DNA of 64,000 bases from contig CAJIYJ010000005.1 in NCBI GenBank assembly GCA_905181625.1, positions 248,001 through 312,000 on the forward strand, written 5' to 3'. Made by a program: the position numbers and the translations under genes. The DNA comes from an uncultured Flavobacteriaceae bacterium. Lineage in GTDB: Bacteria > Bacteroidota > Bacteroidia > Flavobacteriales > Flavobacteriaceae. Under the pieces are notes generated by a model. That model had not been told where the DNA came from. It did no database searches and saw only the letters and a program-made list of their open reading frames with translations. Shown here one piece after another: positions 1 through 7,478 of this stretch. The first letter of the stretch is position 1, and each line of letters begins with the position of its first letter.

Positions 1-1457
1 GCAGAAGCGGGAGAAGGCTCAAAAAAAAGCCTGTCATATTCTCTAATCTCAACCTCAAAAGCGTGTGTCTTAGACACCCAATGCAAAGTTCCTTTAACCT
101 TTCTTTGACTTTGTTCTGAGCCACTTCCGCTTTTACTTTTAGCGTCGTAAGTACACTGAATCTCTTTTATGGTTTGGTCGTCGTTATAAATAATTTTATT
201 GGCTAAAATTATATACGCTCCCTTTAAGCGCACCTCTTTACCAATTGTGAGTCTGAAAAACTTTTTACCGGCCTCTTCTTTAAAATCTTCCTTTTCAATT
301 AATATTTCTTTACCAAACAACACCTCTCTTTCTCCTGATTCTGGGTCTTCTGGATTATTTACTGCGTTAATAACTTCATACTTACCTTCTGGATAATTCG
401 TAATCACGATTTTAACAGGGTCTGAAACAACCATCACTCTTTGGGTTGTTTTGTTCAACTCTTCCCTTGCGCAGTATTCTAAAAGCGAAGCCTCTATGAT
501 GTTTTCTCGCTTGGCGACTCCAGCCGCCTCAACAAAAGCTACAAGCGCTTCTGCGGGATATCCTCGTCTTCTTAAGCCTGAAACAGTTGGCATTCTTGGG
601 TCATCCCAGCCAGAAACATGTCCACCCTGAACCAATTGCATTAACTTTCTTTTAGAGGTAATTGTATGGCTCAGGTTTAGTCTTGCAAACTCCCTTTGTT
701 TTGGTTTTATTTTGTTAGGTTCTGCTATTTGTTTCAAAAACCAATTATAAAGCTCTCTGTGTGGTTTGAACTCTAGAGTACAAAGAGAGTGAGATATTTG
801 CTCTATGTAGTCGGACTCTCCGTGTGCCCAGTCATACATGGGGTAAATGACCCAACTAGCCTTTGTCCTGGGGTGTTCTTTTTTTAAAACCCTATAAATA
901 ACTGGGTCTCTTAAAAGCATATTGTTGGCGTTCATGCTGATTTTAGCCCTTAAAACATGAGAGCCCTCATCATGAAGTCCCGCCTTCATTTCTCTAAAAA
1001 GCTTAAGGTTTTCTTCTATTGTTCGGCCTCTAAAAGGACTGTTTAACCCTACACTCGTTGGTGTTCCTTTTTGATCCGCAATCTGAGATGAAGACTGAGA
1101 GTCAACATAAGCCTTGTCGTTTGAAATCAAAATTTCTGCCCACAAATAAAGTTGTTCAAAATAATCTGAAGCAAACCTTTCTTCCGACCAATTAAACCCT
1201 AGCCATGACACGTCTTTTTTTATAGCGTCAATAAAAACCTGTTCTTCTTTTTCGGGATTTGTGTCGTCAAACCTTAAAACAACAGGAGCATTAAATTTTT
1301 TGGCTAAATTAAAATTAATACATATTGCTTTAACGTGTCCTATGTGAAGGAATCCGTTTGGCTCTGGGGGAAACCTAAATTTAATTTTAGATTTTGGAAA
1401 TCCATTTGAGACGTCTTCGTCAATAATTTGTTCTAAAAAATGCTTCTTTTCGCTCAA
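1..1457 (-). CDS. glnS: Glutaminyl-tRNA synthetase, 3' end cut by window edge
   Basis: This is a class I aminoacyl-tRNA synthetase that charges tRNA-Gln with glutamine in the cytoplasm. The reverse-strand translation begins MSEKKHFLEQ and carries the ATP-binding signature PPEPNGFLHIGH at about residues 31-41, the GlnS-type block RFDDTNPEKE, and a KMSKS-equivalent TSKRKL. About 485 residues are visible and the C-terminal anticodon-binding beta-barrel runs off the left edge. I chose TTG at 1457 because there is no ATG in frame nearby and the alignment to known GlnS N-termini begins here; an ATT two codons upstream is the other candidate. It diverges from folB. Confidence 0.95.
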   Translation of the reverse strand, partial: MSEKKHFLEQIIDEDVSNGFPKSKIKFRFPPEPNGFLHIGHVKAICINFNLAKKFNAPVVLRFDDTNPEKEEQVFIDAIKKDVSWLGFNWSEERFASDYFEQLYLWAEILISNDKAYVDSQSSSQIADQKGTPTSVGLNSPFRGRTIEENLKLFREMKAGLHDEGSHVLRAKISMNANNMLLRDPVIYRVLKKEHPRTKASWVIYPMYDWAHGESDYIEQISHSLCTLEFKPHRELYNWFLKQIAEPNKIKPKQREFARLNLSHTITSKRKLMQLVQGGHVSGWDDPRMPTVSGLRRRGYPAEALVAFVEAAGVAKRENIIEASLLEYCAREELNKTTQRVMVVSDPVKIVITNYPEGKYEVINAVNNPEDPESGEREVLFGKEILIEKEDFKEEAGKKFFRLTIGKEVRLKGAYIILANKIIYNDDQTIKEIQCTYDAKSKSGSGSEQSQRKVKGTLHWVSKTHAFEVEIREYDRLFFEPSPAS

Positions 1458-1520
1458 AATAAATGTTTACTTTTAAAGAGTAAAGTTAAATAATTCCTGT
1501 CTGATATTCTTTGTTTCTTA

Positions 1521-1528
1521 TATCTTTG
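1521..1528 (+). promoter_or_regulatory. Putative -7 box for folB
   Basis: TATCTTTG matches the Bacteroidetes -7 consensus TAnnTTTG and ends 10 bases before the folB ATG. No clear -33 TTG lies at the usual distance. The resulting transcript would have an extremely short leader. Motif match only. Confidence 0.4.
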
Positions 1529-1538
1529 TTTTTAGATT

Positions 1539-1907
1539 ATGATAGAAATTAAATTAAAAAACGTTCGTTGCTATTCTTATCATGGGTGTTTAAAAGAAGA
1601 AACACTTATAGGGAGTGAGTATCTGGTTAGCCTAAGTGTAAAGGCAAAGCTCGGAAAAAGCCACCTCACAGACAGCTTAGAAGACGCGGTAGATTATGTG
1701 TTTTTAAATGCGGTTATAAAAGAAGAAATGGCTATTTCAAGCAAGCTTTTAGAAACAGTTGTGAAAAAAATATGTGACAGGGTTCTCTCTGAAGAAAAAA
1801 GAGTTTTAGAGGTAACCGTTAGAGTCAGCAAACTATGTCCCCCTATAAATGGTGATGCTGAAAGTGTTTCTGTAAAAATAACAGAAAAAAGAGAAGAAAA
1901 TTTTTAA
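1539..1907 (+). CDS. folB: Dihydroneopterin aldolase
   Basis: FolB converts 7,8-dihydroneopterin to 6-hydroxymethyl-dihydropterin plus glycolaldehyde in folate synthesis. The 122 residues match the family's usual length. The start MIEIKLKNVRCYSYHGC holds the conserved Y-x-x-H/YHG pterin-site segment, an acidic residue sits in the EETLIGSEY stretch, and the conserved lysine lies near the C terminus in VSKLCPPINGDAES. The ATG at 1539 is preceded by a candidate -7 box rather than a Shine-Dalgarno sequence. The gene diverges from glnS and is followed 25 bases later by tRNA-Cys, so it probably forms a short unit read into the tRNA. Confidence 0.92.
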   Translation: MIEIKLKNVRCYSYHGCLKEETLIGSEYLVSLSVKAKLGKSHLTDSLEDAVDYVFLNAVIKEEMAISSKLLETVVKKICDRVLSEEKRVLEVTVRVSKLCPPINGDAESVSVKITEKREENF

Positions 1908-1932
1908 AAAAATGTATTTTTGAGCTCGAAAT

Positions 1933-2003
1933 GGCACTGTGGCCGAGTGGCTAGGCAGAGCTCTGCAAAAGCTTCTACAGCGGTTCGAATCCGCTCGGTG
2001 CCT
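1933..2003 (+). tRNA. tRNA-Cys (GCA)
   Basis: A cloverleaf of 71 nt can be folded. The acceptor arm GGCACTG pairs with CGGTGCC, the T arm contains GGTTCGAATCC, and the anticodon loop CTGCAAA presents GCA at 1965-1967. The discriminator base is U, as expected for tRNA-Cys. The 3' CCA is not encoded, because TCA follows. A strong terminator begins two bases downstream. Confidence 0.95.
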
Positions 2004-2004
2004 C

Positions 2005-2033
2005 AAAGCCCCACTTTTTAGGTGGGGCTTTTT
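2005..2033 (+). terminator. Rho-independent terminator after tRNA-Cys
   Basis: A perfect 10-bp stem, AAAGCCCCAC (2005-2014) with GTGGGGCTTT (2022-2031), encloses a 7-nt loop and runs into T residues. It should end the tRNA-Cys (and possibly folB) transcript. Confidence 0.85.
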
Positions 2034-2064
2034 ATTGTTTGTTGTTTTTTATATATTTACAGCT

Positions 2065-2400
2065 ATGGACACGGAAATAAGTGATCTTTTGTTGAAATAC
2101 ACCCTTTTTCCAATATTCGGATGGGGGTTTCTTTGGTTAATGGATCAGCTTGAACATTTGTTTATAGACACTTACTTTAAGTGGACTTTGCGTGTCGAGC
2201 GCCCCAAGCGCCCCTTAATGGATTCTGCCAAAGACTTCTTTGGGTCTGTTTTTGTTTTTGATTTAAAAAAAGCCCAAACACACTTAATAGACATTAGTAA
2301 ATCTGGCTTTCTTAAATTCATCGTCGCTTATTTTTTAGGCGTTTGTCTCGTAGAGCTTGGTGAATACAGCTGGCTTCAAATAGGGAGAAACTATTCGTAA
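2065..2400 (+). CDS. Hypothetical small membrane-associated protein
   Basis: I do not recognise this 111-residue protein. It starts MDTEISDLLLKYTLF and has a hydrophobic stretch at about residues 8-30 and another at about 82-100 (FLKFIVAYFLGVCLVELG), separated by a basic, polar middle (RVERPKRPLMD). The frame stays open upstream through the tRNA, but ATG 2065 is the first start downstream of the terminator and gives a sensible N-terminus. There is no obvious promoter other than an AT-rich stretch. It ends five bases before the convergent LysE gene. A chance open frame cannot be excluded, although its length and amino-acid make-up favour a real gene. Confidence 0.5.
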   Translation: MDTEISDLLLKYTLFPIFGWGFLWLMDQLEHLFIDTYFKWTLRVERPKRPLMDSAKDFFGSVFVFDLKKAQTHLIDISKSGFLKFIVAYFLGVCLVELGEYSWLQIGRNYS

Positions 2401-2404
2401 CAGC

Positions 2405-3037
2405 CTATAACAAACCTTTAAAAATTAAAAAGAGTCCGCAAATTACAATAAACGAGTTCACTACTATTTTTATGGTTTTGATAACTAAATCTGTAAGCTT
2501 CTTTTTTAGCTGTTGGGCTAAATATATTTTTCCTAAGTCTATGGTAAAATACGTGGCAATGATCACAAGAAAAAAGAAATATATTCTTGACTCATCCATC
2601 TCTAGTTGAGGCCCAAAATAAAGTATTATTCCAACCCAATAAAAAAGAACAACAACATTAATAATATTTAAAAGGAACCCTTTAACAATCATTTTAAAAA
2701 AATTTGGACTGCTCTCTATTTCTGCCCCCTCTTTGTTTTCTGGATTGTTTTTTTCTTGTATAATTTTAATTAAACTTACTCCCGCGTAAGCAACCAACAA
2801 AACTCCTCCTAAAAAATACCACGAATCGGTGTTTTCTTTAATCGAGTTTAAAAGACTATTTGTGCTAAAAAAAGCTATTACAAAAAAGACAACGTCCGAA
2901 AGAACCACTCCTATGTTAACAAAAACTGCAGCCTTCACTCCTTTACTTATACTGGTCTCTAATACTGTAAAAAAAACGGGGCCAATAGTAAATGATAGTA
3001 AAATTCCTATTGGAATTGCTGGAAAAAAATCACTCAT
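2405..3037 (-). CDS. LysE/RhtB-family translocator
   Basis: This 210-residue inner-membrane protein belongs to the LysE superfamily, whose members export amino acids or related small molecules. About six hydrophobic segments are visible. The N-terminal block IGILLSFTIGPVFFTVLETS contains the conserved GP in the first helix typical of the family. The substrate cannot be read from sequence. The start overlaps the end of the GIN-domain gene by 8 bases, so the two are probably translationally coupled in an rnr-GIN-lysE unit. A longer cytoplasmic loop, KNNPENKEGAEIES, sits near residues 93-110. Confidence 0.85.
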   Translation of the reverse strand: MSDFFPAIPIGILLSFTIGPVFFTVLETSISKGVKAAVFVNIGVVLSDVVFFVIAFFSTNSLLNSIKENTDSWYFLGGVLLVAYAGVSLIKIIQEKNNPENKEGAEIESSPNFFKMIVKGFLLNIINVVVLFYWVGIILYFGPQLEMDESRIYFFFLVIIATYFTIDLGKIYLAQQLKKKLTDLVIKTIKIVVNSFIVICGLFLIFKGLL

Positions 3038-3725
3038 TAATTTGTTTTTCTATTACTTGACCTCCAAAAGAAGATGATTGTGTTAATGATTTCGGAGAAC
3101 CATAGACGTTAGCCACTCCTCCAAGAGTCGCTGTTGCCTCAAAAACCTCGGTCCCAAAAGCGCTACAAACACCCCCAGAAAACGTGTTGATAATGGTTTG
3201 GCCACTAATTAGTTTTGAGGCTTTTATCACCCCCCCTGAAGCAGCTTTTGCTTCGTGAGAGCCTGTTCTGCCTGTTATTTGTATAATTCCTCCATAGTTA
3301 GAAATGCTCCTAACTTTTTTTACATTAAGCTGTGCGCTTATTTGCCCACCGGAAGATGTTTTAAAATACACTGTCGACTGGGACACAGTATCCTTTATAA
3401 TTATTTTTGACCCTTGTTGGCTTTCTATTAAAAAAACCGGCGATTTATGTTCTACATTAATAATCGTGTTTTCCCCTTTAAATTTTTTAAATAACCCCAT
3501 TTTTAATTTCAATGTCCCTGACTTATTTACAACCACAACGTTTTGGGAGTTTTCACCCAAAATAACCAAAAAATTTCTATTCGATTTTTTTAAAACAACA
3601 TTTATTCCATCGTACACCTTAAGCTCTTTAAACTCTCCTAAAACTCTTTTTAGCTCTGATTGACTAAAAGAAAATTGAAGCGCAAACAAAAAAAGAAGGG
3701 CCCTATACATTGTTTTTTTATACAA
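3030..3725 (-). CDS. Secreted GIN-domain (DUF2807) protein
   Basis: This is a 231-residue exported protein of the putative auto-transporter adhesin head GIN family, widespread in Bacteroidetes and of unknown function. A signal peptide is visible (MYRALLFLFALQFSFSQ, cut near residue 22), followed by beta-rich repeats such as ILGENSQNVVVVN and later GGxxxASKL/GGVCSAFG units consistent with a right-handed beta-helix. The Met at residue 6 is an equally good start. It begins two bases after the rnr stop and overlaps lysE. The family name is a structural label; no adhesin activity should be assumed. Confidence 0.8.
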   Translation of the reverse strand: MYKKTMYRALLFLFALQFSFSQSELKRVLGEFKELKVYDGINVVLKKSNRNFLVILGENSQNVVVVNKSGTLKLKMGLFKKFKGENTIINVEHKSPVFLIESQQGSKIIIKDTVSQSTVYFKTSSGGQISAQLNVKKVRSISNYGGIIQITGRTGSHEAKAASGGVIKASKLISGQTIINTFSGGVCSAFGTEVFEATATLGGVANVYGSPKSLTQSSSFGGQVIEKQINE

Positions 3726-3727
3726 AA

Positions 3728-5851
3728 TTACAGTTTTTCTATTAAGGCAAAGTCTATTTGTTTTTTGTCTTCGTTTGTTCCTATTACCTTAACCATAACC
3801 TCATCTCCAAGCCTATACTCTTCTTTGGTCTTTCTTCCGTATAACAAAAATTCTTTCTCATTAAAAACAAAATAGTCGTTTGGAATGTCTTTTATTCTTA
3901 TAAAGCCCTCGCATTTACTTTTTTTAGTTTCAACAAAAATTCCTCTTTCCATTAAGCCTGAAATAGTCCCAACAAACCTTTTGTTAATTTGTTTAGACAT
4001 ATATTTTACTTGCATATACTTTATAGAGGTTCTTTCTGCTTTTGTAGCAACCTCTTCTCTTTTCGAACAATGTAAACAGTTTTCTTCTACGTTTTTGTGT
4101 TCTACAGATTGTTTTAATAAAATATTTTCTAATATCCTGTGTACAATCACGTCTGGATACCTTCTTATGGGAGAAGTGAAGTGAGTGTACTTTTTAAAAG
4201 CCAAACCAAAGTGACCTATATTGTTAGAAGAATATTTTGCCTTACTCATGCTTCTAATAACCAAAGTATCTATTAGATTTTGTTCTGGAGTGTTCTGAAC
4301 CTTTTTTAATAGATCGTTTATTTCTTTATGAATATTATTAGTGTGTTTTAATTGTTGATTATACCCTAGTTTTTTCACCACCCTTTCTAGTGTTGCTATT
4401 TTTTGATCATCTGGGTAATCATGAATTCTGTAAATTCCTTTTGCTTTTTTGTTTTTATCAAAAACTTCCGCAACCTTTCTATTTGCTAGAAGCATAAACT
4501 CTTCTACCAGTTTATTTGCGTCTAGTGATTCTTTTAAAATTGTGTTTATTGGTTCTTTTTCTTTGTTTAAAATAAACTTAACTTCTTTTTTATTAAAAGT
4601 TATAGACCCCTCTTGGCTTCTTTTATTTCTTAAGTTATTAGCTATTTTATTTAATGTTTCTATAGCGTTTTTTATTTCATTTTCTAATATTTCTTCTTTT
4701 TTAGATAAAGAAATTTCTTTGGGAATAATATTTGATTTGTTTGATATAACATATTGTGCCTCTTCATATGTGAGCCTTTTGTTTGAGTTTATGACTGTTT
4801 TTCCAAACCATTCTTTAATTATTTTATAATTCTCGTCAAAAGTAAAAATAGCTGAAAAAGTAAGTTTTTCTTCATTCGGTCTTAAAGAACATAGTTTATT
4901 TGATAAGGATTCTGGCAACATAGGAACAACCCTGTCTACTAAATAAACAGATGTAGCTCTTTTAAAAGCTTCATTATCTAATAGAGTGTTTTTTCTTAAA
5001 AAAAAAGAAACGTCAGCAATGTGAATTCCTATTTCTATTAAATTGTTGTCTTTTTTATTTACTGAAATGGCATCATCAAAATCTTTTGCATCTTCAGGAT
5101 CTATCGTAATGGTTGTTATATTTCTAAGGTCTTTTCTTTTCTTTATTTCGCTATCACATTGTAATTTTTCTAATTTAGTTGCTTCTTTATTTAATTCTTC
5201 TGAAAATTCATATGGTAGTTCATATTCTTCTAAAATTGCGTGAATTTCATTTTCAACTATTCCTTTTTCTCCAATAATTTTAATTATTTTCCCCTCAGGA
5301 AACTCTTTTTCCCATTTACTAAACTCAATTACAACAATCTCTTTTTCTTTTGCTTTTTCTTTATTACTGACAATAAAAGAAACTTTCTCTTTTTGTGAAG
5401 AAACATCTACATGTATTTTATTGTCTTTTAAAACTACCGATCCTACAAAATTTATTTTTTTTCTTTCTATTATTTTTAAAATTTTTGCCTCTCTATTAGA
5501 TATTATTTCACACTCAACTAAGTCTCCATCAAAAGCTTTGTTTATGTTTTTTTCCGAAATAAAAAGATCATTCTCTATGTTTTCTTGAACTAAAAATCCA
5601 GAACCTTTTTTTGTTTTATCTAAAAACCCTTTTACCATTTTAATGGGTTTTAATAAAATATAACTTCCTGAATTTATTTGCTTTATTTTCTTTTCTTTTT
5701 CAAGAAAAAACAAACTTTTTTTAATATCCTTTGAGTTTACTTTACTTTTTAATTTAAATAAAACTTGTTTGTAGTTAAATTTTCTTTTTTGATTATTTTT
5801 AAAAACAGAAAGAATTTCTTTATTTAATAGATCTTCTTCTTTTTCGTACAT
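3728..5851 (-). CDS. rnr: Ribonuclease R (RNB-family 3'-5' exoribonuclease)
   Basis: RNase R degrades structured RNA from the 3' end. The 707 residues fit the family. Order of domains: N-terminal winged-helix/cold-shock segments (about 1-220), the RNB catalytic domain with TITIDPEDAKDFDDAISV near residues 248-266 carrying the clustered metal-binding aspartates, the IHIADVSFF block, SPIRRYPDVIVHR further on, and a C-terminal S1 domain (FVGTISGLMERGIFVET). Protein composition is strongly lysine-rich, in keeping with local AT content. It heads the minus-strand unit with the GIN and LysE genes and diverges from rpiB across a 405-bp AT-rich gap. Confidence 0.97.
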   Translation of the reverse strand: MYEKEEDLLNKEILSVFKNNQKRKFNYKQVLFKLKSKVNSKDIKKSLFFLEKEKKIKQINSGSYILLKPIKMVKGFLDKTKKGSGFLVQENIENDLFISEKNINKAFDGDLVECEIISNREAKILKIIERKKINFVGSVVLKDNKIHVDVSSQKEKVSFIVSNKEKAKEKEIVVIEFSKWEKEFPEGKIIKIIGEKGIVENEIHAILEEYELPYEFSEELNKEATKLEKLQCDSEIKKRKDLRNITTITIDPEDAKDFDDAISVNKKDNNLIEIGIHIADVSFFLRKNTLLDNEAFKRATSVYLVDRVVPMLPESLSNKLCSLRPNEEKLTFSAIFTFDENYKIIKEWFGKTVINSNKRLTYEEAQYVISNKSNIIPKEISLSKKEEILENEIKNAIETLNKIANNLRNKRSQEGSITFNKKEVKFILNKEKEPINTILKESLDANKLVEEFMLLANRKVAEVFDKNKKAKGIYRIHDYPDDQKIATLERVVKKLGYNQQLKHTNNIHKEINDLLKKVQNTPEQNLIDTLVIRSMSKAKYSSNNIGHFGLAFKKYTHFTSPIRRYPDVIVHRILENILLKQSVEHKNVEENCLHCSKREEVATKAERTSIKYMQVKYMSKQINKRFVGTISGLMERGIFVETKKSKCEGFIRIKDIPNDYFVFNEKEFLLYGRKTKEEYRLGDEVMVKVIGTNEDKKQIDFALIEKL

Positions 5852-6256
5852 TCTTTTTTTTACTAAGGTACTTTTATTTGAAAGAAAGAGAAATTAAAAA
5901 TTAATTAACAATTATAACATTATAAATAAAATTTTAATTAAATATTTTACTATTATAATGGTATGTTAATAGCACATATAAAATTTAAAGTATAAATAAA
6001 AAACAAAAGGAATTAACACTTAATGAACATTTATTTAGCCATAAAAGACTAATAAACAACATAAAAAGAAACTAATAAACAACATGTTAATTAAATATTT
6101 GTTAATTTAATTTTTAAAATCAACGGTTAATAATTAAACATATTTTGTTTGTATTGTAATAACAAATAGTAATAAAAGAAATTTTTTTTAAAAAAAATCA
6201 ACAAAACATCAAGTTATCATAAATAACCAACAACTTTTCAACCAGAAATCAACAAT
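5852..6256. other. AT-rich divergent intergenic region between rnr and rpiB
   Basis: This 405-bp gap separates divergent genes and should hold both promoters. It is far more AT-rich than neighbouring genes, with TTAATTAA-type runs and A tracts. No reading frame above about 30 codons looks real. The only clear structure is a 15-bp direct repeat at 6048-6062 and 6071-6085. No convincing -33/-7 pair can be singled out. Confidence 0.6.
6048..6085. repeat. 15-bp direct repeat, 23-bp spacing
   Basis: ACTAATAAACAACAT occurs exactly at 6048-6062 and again at 6071-6085, a 23-bp period (about two helical turns) in the rnr-rpiB divergent promoter region. It may be a pair of protein-binding sites or simply a small tandem duplication. 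Confidence 0.6.
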
Positions 6257-6691
6257 ATGAAAATAGCAATAGGAAATGATCACGCAGGAACAAATTATAA
6301 AAATGAAATAAAAAATTTTTTAATAAAAAAGAATATTACCGTTATAAATCACGGAACCAACAACAATGAAAGCGTAGATTACGCGGATTATATTCATCCA
6401 GTTGCGAAACAAGTAGAGTCTAAAGAAGTGGATATGGGAATTATTATATGTGGCAGCGGAAATGGAGCGAATATGACAGCAAATAAACATCAAAAAATTA
6501 GATCCGCATTATGCTGGAACAAAGAAATTGCAGAGTTATCAAGAACTCATAACAACGCAAACATTTTAAGTATTCCCTCTAGGTTTGTTTCTTTAAAAGA
6601 ATCTTTAGAAATGGTAGAGGTTTTTTTAAAAACCGAATTTGAAGGAGGAAGACACTTAAAAAGAATAAATAAAATTCCAAAAAAACAATAA
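6257..6691 (+). CDS. rpiB: Ribose-5-phosphate isomerase B
   Basis: RpiB interconverts ribose-5-phosphate and ribulose-5-phosphate in the non-oxidative pentose phosphate pathway. The 144-residue chain has the N-terminal GNDHAG block (D8, H9), the catalytic cysteine C65 in IIICGSGNGANM, and the ring-opening His98 in SRTHNN, all at the expected positions. A C-terminal KIPKKQ tail ends the protein. The ATG lies directly after the long AT-rich region. The GNAT gene follows after 7 bases, so the two are likely co-transcribed. Confidence 0.93.
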   Translation: MKIAIGNDHAGTNYKNEIKNFLIKKNITVINHGTNNNESVDYADYIHPVAKQVESKEVDMGIIICGSGNGANMTANKHQKIRSALCWNKEIAELSRTHNNANILSIPSRFVSLKESLEMVEVFLKTEFEGGRHLKRINKIPKKQ

Positions 6692-6698
6692 CCATTAA

Positions 6699-7151
6699 AT
6701 GGAAAAAATTGTTTGGAAACACAAAAAATGGGAAGGGTTAGACAAAAATGATCTTCACGAGATTCTTATTCTTAGGGCTGAAATTTTTGTTGTAGAGCAA
6801 AACTGTGTTTATCAAGATATTGATAATAAAGACCCAAAAGCAATACATTTATTTGGCAAAATAGACAACAAAATAGTTGCCTACTCTAGGATTTTTAATG
6901 AGGGAAGTTTTTATAAAGAAGTTTCTTTTGGAAGAGCCTTGGTCCTTAAAAAACAAAGAGGAAAAGGAACGGGAGATGAACTTGTTAAAAAGAGTATAGA
7001 AATAATAAAAGAAAACTGGCCCAACAAAAAGGTAAAAATTTCTGCACAAGCACACTTAAAGAATTTTTATAAAAAACATGGTTTTATAGAAAAAGGAAAA
7101 GAATATTTAGAAGATGGCATTCCTCATGTATCAATGGAATATTTTAGCTAG
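6699..7151 (+). CDS. GNAT-family N-acetyltransferase, ElaA type
   Basis: This is a 150-residue acetyl-CoA-dependent N-acetyltransferase of the ElaA subfamily. Visible features are EILILRAEIFVVEQNCVYQDID near the N terminus, a typical ElaA signature, and the acetyl-CoA loop RALVLKKQRGKGTGDELVKK (R-x-x-G-x-G/A) in the middle, then a C-terminal FYKKHGFIEKGKEYLEDGIPHVSME segment. The natural substrate is unknown. Its last 21 bases overlap the end of the convergent rnpA gene. Confidence 0.88.
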   Translation: MEKIVWKHKKWEGLDKNDLHEILILRAEIFVVEQNCVYQDIDNKDPKAIHLFGKIDNKIVAYSRIFNEGSFYKEVSFGRALVLKKQRGKGTGDELVKKSIEIIKENWPNKKVKISAQAHLKNFYKKHGFIEKGKEYLEDGIPHVSMEYFS

Positions 7152-7478
7152 CACCTTTATTAAAGACGAGCAAATAACATCACTTTCACAAACAGAGCTC
7201 TTTGTATAAACCACAAACATCTTACCAAAAGAATTAACAAAAACAGAGTCTGGCAACAGCCTAAACTGCTCTTTAAGCCGCCTTTTTATAACATTTCTTT
7301 TTACCGCTAAAGGAATAAGTTTTTTAGGCACAGAAAAACCAACCTTAAGAGCAGGTTCACGGGGCTCAGACAAAAAGAAAACTTTAACCGGACCAGAAGA
7401 AAACGAACCGCCTTTTTTGAACACACGAGTAATATCTTCTTTGTTTTTTAAAATAGTGGACTTATTTAAAACAAACAC
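7131..7478 (-). CDS. rnpA: Ribonuclease P protein component
   Basis: RnpA is the protein cofactor of RNase P, which matures tRNA 5' ends. The 115-residue basic protein shows the family core GFSVPKKLIPLAVKRNVIKRRLKEQFR with the conserved RN-x-x-KR-x-x-R motif. The start is GTG at 7478, immediately after the TAA of the M1 peptidase gene with no spacer, so translation is probably coupled by re-initiation. The 3' end overlaps the convergent GNAT gene by 21 bases. rpmH, the neighbour in many other phyla, is not here, which is normal in Bacteroidetes. Confidence 0.93.
   Translation of the reverse strand: MFVLNKSTILKNKEDITRVFKKGGSFSSGPVKVFFLSEPREPALKVGFSVPKKLIPLAVKRNVIKRRLKEQFRLLPDSVFVNSFGKMFVVYTKSSVCESDVICSSLIKVLAKIFH

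Noticed and set aside
1939-2064. Upstream extension of the small membrane protein through tRNA-Cys
   Set aside because: This stretch encodes a clean tRNA cloverleaf and terminator; the open frame there is by chance, so the protein is started at 2065.
4449-4829. 126-residue antisense frame within rnr
   Set aside because: It is a shadow of a lysine-rich coding region, with no family resemblance and no promoter.
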